Assembly (NCBI GenBank): GCA_018524725.1 | Contig: JAEUWP010000130.1 | Location: 1-64,000 of the forward strand | Direction of reading: 5' to 3' | Source: Podaxis mareebaensis | Lineage: Eukaryota; Basidiomycota; Agaricomycetes; Agaricales; Agaricaceae | DNA length: 64,000 nucleotides | In this document: positions 57,595-64,000 of the stretch, one piece after another | Layout: each line of letters starts with the position of its first letter | Numbering within the stretch: the first letter of the stretch is position 1 | Made by a program: the position numbers and the translations under genes | The notes under the pieces: generated by a model | Told to the model about the DNA's origin: nothing | Seen by the model: the letters and a program-made list of their open reading frames with translations, nothing else | The model's database searches: none

Positions 57595-60500
57595 CGGTTT
57601 CTGGAACTGCAGTTCCCGCGAACACAATCTTCGCATACCCTTGCACACAAAGGTTACAGGATCCAGAGCTCGGAAAGGGAGGCTGTATGTTAGTTTGTTG
57701 ACAATACTCCTCCCAGAAAGAGAAGCATCACCAGCCAGGCCGCCGTGAAGTTCTATGACATCGAAGTAGTTCGGGCCCTCGAACCGGAGAAAAGCGCGAA
57801 TAACCGATCTAGGGTGTTCACGCGGCGGTAGGGGAGATTAAAGTGCCTGAAGAACCACTCCGTAGAACGGACCCGCGGGGCTACAATGCCTTGGAGGTGA
57901 GCCTGCATCACGAGTCAAGCTACAGCGTTGCAGCCCATTGGACTCGCAATCAGCCGCAATTTCGAGTTCCGCCCAATTTCCTTTTAGGGACCAAGTGGAC
58001 GAATCGTGTACATTGTTCGCATTATACGGGATTCCGTAGACTCCTAGCGCCTGTGTCCAAGGGAGAGGAATTACTCAGTGCAATATCTGAGTACCGGATC
58101 CCAATACGACATACCGCTTGCAGAGTTTTAACCGTGTTCTCCGGGTTTTACGAGAGGCAGTTAACATCCTGAACACTGTTACGAGACTGTTATTCTGGCG
58201 GCTGGAATACTGTATACAACCTTGCACCCCATATCATAGACCTCGTTACTACTTCTAAGCTCTGTTCCTCTCTACCCCTCGTTTAGAATTGTTATTCACG
58301 ACCTTCGTTGTACTTTCCCCACCTAACTCAGCGTAGACCTTGAAGTCTTCCATTTTTCGGCATTACGATAGTCAACGCAAGCGAAAGGAAGTTAGCAGAA
58401 TCAGGATGATTTGCTATATGCAATTGGGGCTTGAGAACGGGCTATGTCACATGGACTCTATCGACTTTTCATCTGGGGAGCGAAGAGGACATGCCGGTTT
58501 CTTCAAACATATCAGCAGACATTACCTTCAAGAATTTTTGCTTCTACCATTGATGGTGGGAGGAAAAACCGGTTAGCCTGATATAAGAACCGGTTTTATG
58601 CGGAACAGGGTTGCTTCGGGCAAGACGGCGTGTCTCGGTTGTTTGACGCTCAGTTGTTCAACCTAACTTCAACTATGAAATACAGGCCACATGGTCTCTT
58701 TCTAACACAACATAAATATCCTGGTATGAACGTACCCCGAATAACCGCAGCGGTTTTCTGACCCCCACTTGGAATGCTTTTTCTATTGACATTAAGCCTG
58801 CCTTGAACGTCGGATTAATCATTCTCAGGGTTATATCACCCGACGCGTGGCCTAGGGATCTTCTTGAACAGACATCTATTCTTAGAATCGCTTGCCTCAG
58901 TAGCGGACGCACGTCGAGGTCATCGATCTCGATGGGCTCTACAAGGTTGGGCTACTGGAACTCCTCTTCATGGGGCCATACATACATGTAGTCTCGTGTA
59001 CTCTCTGGGAGCCCTGCTGTTTGGCTTGAGTTATCATTTTTGTTGTGTCTTGCATACGTCGAACTCTTGTATGATAGACCTCTATATAGCCTAAATGTTA
59101 CACTCGCTACTTTTGAGAAGCCTTCTAAAATGTATCTCATTCTCGTTTCTGGTGTCCGTGGGGGCTGGTCAAAAAAATCTTGCTTCCTCAATGTATTTTT
59201 CAAAGTCCTTGCACGTCACTCTCTGATATCCAAATTTGTTTGAATATCCTGTCATCCACGAGTGACTCAATGCATTGTTGAGGATTCTATTTCTTGGTAT
59301 ATTCAGCGATGGGCCCATAGCCCTCTTCCTGATGTTGGATATCTCACTAGGCATCTTACAGACATTATTATATGATATGCATTGGCCTGGATGAACGGCT
59401 TTACAATGCTTTCACCGGCTAAGAGGTAGAAGATTATGTGTTCAGGTATATTGGTTTTCAGCCAAGTCGAAAGTCAAAGTTATGGGATACTAGTATCTGG
59501 AAGGTCGTCACAAATACATGTTTTGTCCTATATAGCGCACAGATGAACATAAACTAGGTAATATACAGTAGATTACAATTGCTCAACCTACTCGACGCTT
59601 TTGTGGAATTCGAATGTCCCACAAACTTGCCAGTCAGGGATAGAGTGTGATGACCAGCCTCCGTGTGCTTTGTACACACCTTCACCAAGATCGTGACTAT
59701 ATTCAGTCAATACTACTCCCCAAACCGGGTACCCATCCCTGTGATTAGCAGGAAGTAGCTCAAGTACTAATGGACCAGCGGACCTCTCCGAGTCGGCGAC
59801 TCTTAAAATTAGCAACCAACTTATCTCCGAAATTCCGGACACCACGCGACTTTACAGAAAAGGATTTCGCTTATTTCCTTTTGTTTTTGTGGTCATACAC
59901 TATTAGCATGGTACCGTGAAAATGGCCTCACATCTACCAGGGATACATCCCAAGGTGGAGCCTGTTGCCAGTCGGTCACTAACCATCATTTGGCTCAGAA
60001 AATTACCATTAGGGAGAATCGCGTAAATATTCTTTTGTATCGTGAGATCCAAGCGAGCCAATGTTGGTCGAAATTTTCGCGCTTCATTGCACTGTTCTCC
60101 TTTCTCCTGTTCCCACAGATGGTGGAGTTAGTGACGAAATGATATACCGTAATAAACAAACCATTGCCAGAGTGTGGTGAGTGTAATGACTACCTAGGTT
60201 ACCCAAGTAGTTAATACATCCTCTGCCAAGTCGCGTTTGTGCCTATATATAGACCTGAGCAAAGTGTGGATCGGTCTCATGATTGGGATGATCACCAATA
60301 AATATCATGATATCTGGTGATAGAATATCTGCTGAACGTAAACTGACGTAAGGCTGAAAACCACCCACTTTCTCCCTCCATCGACCATACATAGTGTAGC
60401 CAACGCCCTAATCAGGCGCCCAGAAAAGGGTGTTCCCCAGTTGATCCTGTTATGCCGTCATTCTACAGAGGAAGAATTTAGTCCTCGGAGGTGGGATTTG

Positions 60501-62716
60501 AACGTTGGTGAACAGCGGGTTTTGCACGAGTGACCTGTCTAGCGACGCTAATTTTATGCGCCCATGCCTGAGAGGGGCCAGGAGCCTAGAAATCGCCGTT
60601 GCAAGCGTAGTGCATCCTGTACTCAACAGTATTTCCAGGACAGCCGAGCCCTCGCCTCGTATCAGGAATATGGGAACTCCTGGCTTCAGGATCTGCAAAA
60701 GAGAACGAAGCCAACCTACACTTAAGCCAACCTACACTTCTTGACCCACCCCACCTCCAGTAACCTCTTTCGACACACATCAGGAAGGAGGCACGGAAGG
60801 GCTTAACCGGTCTGGACTTGGGGCCGCGTTGTTCTTTCAACAGGATACCGTTAGTGTCACGGAGCGCTTCGAAAGACTCCCACGGTGGTCGCGCAGACTT
60901 GTGCTCTCCCCACGATATAGCCGACGGCTGTACCCCTAGCAAAGAGGACCTCTTCCTTACCGTGTCTCCCAACAGGTTTCCAAGAATCAAGTCGCGTTTG
61001 CGAATTCTTGGCAAAAGTACTTGGTTAAAGCTGAAATTTCGAGCACAGTGCACACGAGGACGTGTTGACGAGCTACGGCAGGCATTGGCTGGATCAGCAG
61101 TTGTCTATTACTTGTCTGGTTAAGGTGACGTGAAGGGCAGATGAAGCGGAGCTTATGGCGCTCAGCGTGTATGTCATCGTACTCCTGTCTATCATCTCCC
61201 GGTGTCTCCTTCATACTTCCCATACAAATGCCTACCCTGCATTTATATATATATCTAATTTTGTAACCAGCTGCGCTTAGTTATGGCCATACAATCCAAC
61301 TCACTTAATCTGTGTCTCTCATACCGTATGCTCCCCAGTAACCCCGCAACATTTGTCTTCCACTAAACCTGTTGGTGGTCGGAGGATATAACTCATCCCC
61401 AAGCCATAGGTATTTAGGGTAGGAAAGTAGTAACGCCCACCCCTAAATGCGTGAAATTCATGTTGGTCTGAACTATACAAGGCCGAACATCCGATGGAGC
61501 TGGGTTAAGCGGTCTGCGGTGGTGTTGGGCAACGAAACTTGGTTTGTTAGAGGTTTCTTTCCGTTGTCACTTGGCCATCACGATGCACATCCTGTTATTG
61601 CAGTTACACATATCCACCAGAGACACTGAAATGCTGCACTTTTAATAGATCCGGAGGGGGGGGCATCAACGTTCTGAGGAAGTCTATCTCCCCAGCGGTC
61701 ACAGCTAGTCCGCCTCAAGAAGTCCACCGTGGCATCATTAGCTTTAGGAGTTAAGGCAAATAGCCTCCTTTAAGGTTATCTAGAATGTCATTCATAGCGC
61801 CCCTACCAGCCCCAAATCTTGCCCACATCATAATGCACCAGCAACTCCACCTGCCTAATATCTTAAAAATGCCCTTAATCTTGACCCCCTTATTCGTCAT
61901 CTATATAATTCACACCTGTTCATAGGGCCCTTGTATACCAAAAGTCACAAACTCGCATGAAGGCCATCAGTAAGTTTTTCCTCCCTTTGATGACTTCATG
62001 TCGGCGGGAGTATTGCCTCCGAGTACAATATTGACCTTGCGGTCAAGCAATGAAGTCCCATAGCCTGATGCCATTGTCCGGAAGGGCGGACAGCTCTCCG
62101 GCTCTTTTGCGCTCTATATTTATCTCGTGGGAAGTGAACAGGAGATCAATAAGCTAATACAAGCTATATACGTATGTCATACCCTCACAAGCTGTCCTTA
62201 TCTCTCATCCCTTGGAAGATGATGGCGAGAAGACTTGCACATTCTCCGGTAACAAGGAAACAGCGAAAATACTTTTGTCACCTAGTGCTCTCACTAAATG
62301 GGATTAACTGGGCCGTAGGAACGGTCTGCCCCCGGGTTCCAATTGGTATGAGTTCGCATTTAGTGAGTATAGTCAAAAAGAACGATGTTCCTACAGCCTA
62401 GTTAGGCACGTTTACTGGGAGCCCTGGTGCCAATGGATGCTCACCCCCTGTCTCATGCGTATAAATGACCTTTTCGGAGCTTCCATCATACCGAGAGGTT
62501 TGAGAACTCTGAGGTCGAACCCCAGCTGAGAACGATCTTTTCTATTTTATCTTGCAAGACGTACATATGTGTACCCTTCTTCCAATTACCCTTGGCATCT
62601 ACTGAATTGGCCTTGTCTGTGACGTCACACTTGGATGTATGTTATAATCCCCTTGCTTCTCTCCTTTAACGTCCCCAATCCTTGGGAAGAACCGCCTTGA
62701 TACCAGCGAAGCCTCC
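57595..62716. other. 5.1-kb region without a supported gene
   Basis: Normal CpG content. A minus-strand stretch at 59845-59588 has protein-like composition (PLVLELLPANHRDGYPVWG, then HSIPDWQVCGTFEFHKSVE) and might be a terminal exon, but no family or partner exon is recognised. Open stretches at 57843-58172 (+) and 61053-60586 (-) have no support. A T-arm-like sequence at 60489-60504 does not fold into a tRNA. Confidence 0.4.
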
Positions 62717-64000
62717 ATGAGCGATATCCATCCTTTCAAAGAGGAGAAACCCGGATGGAAGGGGTATATCTTTGTGTTTCCCAGTTCACTAACTCGTGGT
62801 GATGTTATCTGGTGACAGATACATTGAGTGGGAGGAGTATCCTCAAAAGAAGACCACCGCACATAATATTCTGGTGAAGAAGCAATTCACCCCTATCCCA
62901 GGTACTGCCGAGCTTTGAAAAGCTTTGTTAAAAGTCTCATTCTAGTCAATTTTAGAGTTCCAGTTTGTCCCGCTCCCAAAGACGAACCCGATTCTCATTG
63001 GATATCGTTGGAAGGAGTACCACCAAGCCTTGGATATTGCATATATTGTTGATCATAGCTGGGACATTGTGCAGAAGGAAAAGCCAGATCTCATCCATGT
63101 TCTCGACTTCCCATATAATGGCGAGACTACACGACAACAGCTAATGAAGGGAAAGCTGACGGATAACAAGTATCACTTGTGAGCGTTTGCCACTACCTCG
63201 CTGGGGAGCAAGTACTAAGGACCCACGCAGCGTCCGGAACCACGGTGGTGTTCCCGACATCGATCCCGAAGTATATGAGCTCGAGATAGGTGGACTGGTC
63301 AAGGCGCCTACCAAGCTCAGGCTGAAGGATATCATGGATCCGCAGAAATTCCCGTGCGATGTCCTCCCTGTTATTGGTCTGTACTGAGGACTGATGTCGG
63401 AATGCCACCAATAGCCAAGTTGAAGTCACTGTTACACTCCAGTGTAGTGGTACCCGAAGGCTGGAACAAATACAACAATACCCAGGAGATGGAGACGAGC
63501 TCATCAACGCTCCATGGGGTATGTATCTCTATGTTAGAAAGCATTTATGTGACCTTATGTGGTGCTGTAGGTGAAGGTGCAATGTACGCAGCTGGTCATG
63601 TATTAACGGGATGATTCCCTCAGACAGTTGTCCTTCCTTAGCGGAACAGCGGTCTATCGTGGCGTACCTCTCAAAAAGGTACTCAAATACGCTTGTGGCG
63701 GTGTCCTTCCGGAATGCGAACATCTCGAGTTCATTGGCGCTGATACCTATTTCAAGTGAGTTTTGACCCTTGTTCCTGTCAACACAACCCCAACCATTTC
63801 CTTCTACATCTGATGCCTGCAACCCGTCTAATTTCTATTGTCGTAGACGTAACAACGTCTATAATTACGCAGTATCCGTCCCGTGGCGCAAAGTTCGACT
63901 AAACGAGGAAGTTATTCTCGCATGGGAGATGAATGGGGAGCCTCTACCGAAAATTCATGGTGCGCCTTTACGTGTCGTAGTGGCTGGATATATTGGCGCC
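62717..64000 (+). CDS. sulfite-oxidase-like molybdopterin enzyme (partial, right edge)
   Basis: Starts MSDIHPFKEEKPGWKG. Exons 62717-62763, 62819-62901 and 62956 onwards join with short introns. Readable blocks are IEWEEYPQKKTTAHN, PLPKTNPILIGYRWK, YHFVRNHGGVPDIDPEVYEL, VTVTLQCSGTRRLEQIQQY, NAPWGEGAIGTAVYRGVPLK and a stretch ending GAPLRVVVAGYIGA at the window end. FVRNHGG and LQCSGTRR (its Cys is the molybdenum ligand; related enzymes have LQCAGNRR) identify the molybdopterin-binding domain of the sulfite oxidase family. GAPLR-VV-GYIGA begins the expected substrate-site segment. No heme (cytochrome b5) domain precedes it, as in plant-type sulfite oxidase, so oxygen may be the electron acceptor. 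The dimerisation domain lies outside. Role: oxidation of sulfite to sulfate, or a related oxidation. Confident on family, not on substrate. Confidence 0.88.

Noticed and set aside
60489..60504. tRNA T-arm-like sequence (GTTCAAATCCCACC on minus strand)
   Set aside because: No matching acceptor, D or anticodon stems at the proper spacing.
1..64000. CRISPR arrays, prokaryotic operons, Shine-Dalgarno sites
   Set aside because: Introns, an intron-containing tRNA and eukaryotic gene families show a fungal nuclear genome; no spaced short repeats seen.

Overview
The window comes from a filamentous basidiomycete, most likely an agaricomycete. The evidence is short introns of about 37-70 nt in almost every gene, a copper-radical glyoxal oxidase, two cospin-like (I66) protease inhibitors, two receptor-like membrane proteins of the agaricomycete DUF6534 type, and chromodomain Ty3/gypsy plus Copia-like retrotransposon relics. 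All gene models are read by eye: exon joins come from GT..AG sites, frame and family resemblance. No search was run.

Layout. Positions 1-18,300 are an AT-rich, strongly CpG-poor retrotransposon graveyard. (a) The left edge holds part of a minus-strand gypsy-like element: a gag remnant and a 1.37-kb LTR that itself carries a reading frame. (b) That LTR cuts into a plus-strand chromodomain gypsy element, which has a decayed pol (1877-5252), two extra downstream ORFs with zinc-knuckle motifs, a polypurine tract and a 1.1-kb 3' LTR (7829-8930). (c) A gag fragment lies near 10.4 kb. (d) A solo LTR of the same family as (a) (11711-15149) is flanked by CAGCT and split by a nested 2.06-kb insertion flanked by ACAA. 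(e) Copia-like gag remnants form an inverted repeat. A tRNA-Leu(AAG) gene with an intron (18347-18468) sits at the edge, where base composition changes sharply to normal genic sequence.

Positions 18.6-64 kb are genic. In order: a steroid 5-alpha-reductase-like enzyme (-); a decayed NmrA-like copy followed by an intact NmrA-like oxidoreductase (+); a DUF6534 membrane protein (+); two tandem full-length ABCC transporters (+, about 6.2 kb each, 7.8 kb apart); a secreted or GPI-type protein (-); translation factor eIF3i (-); an unknown membrane protein (-); two tandem I66 inhibitors (+); a second DUF6534 gene (-); glyoxal oxidase (-); and a sulfite-oxidase-like molybdoenzyme (+) cut by the right edge.

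There is no operon-like logic. The pattern is local duplication (NmrA, ABCC, I66, DUF6534) beside a retrotransposon block, typical of an accessory, fast-evolving region around one housekeeping gene (eIF3i). Glyoxal oxidase (extracellular H2O2 supply), ABCC transporters (export or vacuolar sequestration) and protease inhibitors fit a saprotrophic or defensive lifestyle, but a joint function is only inference.
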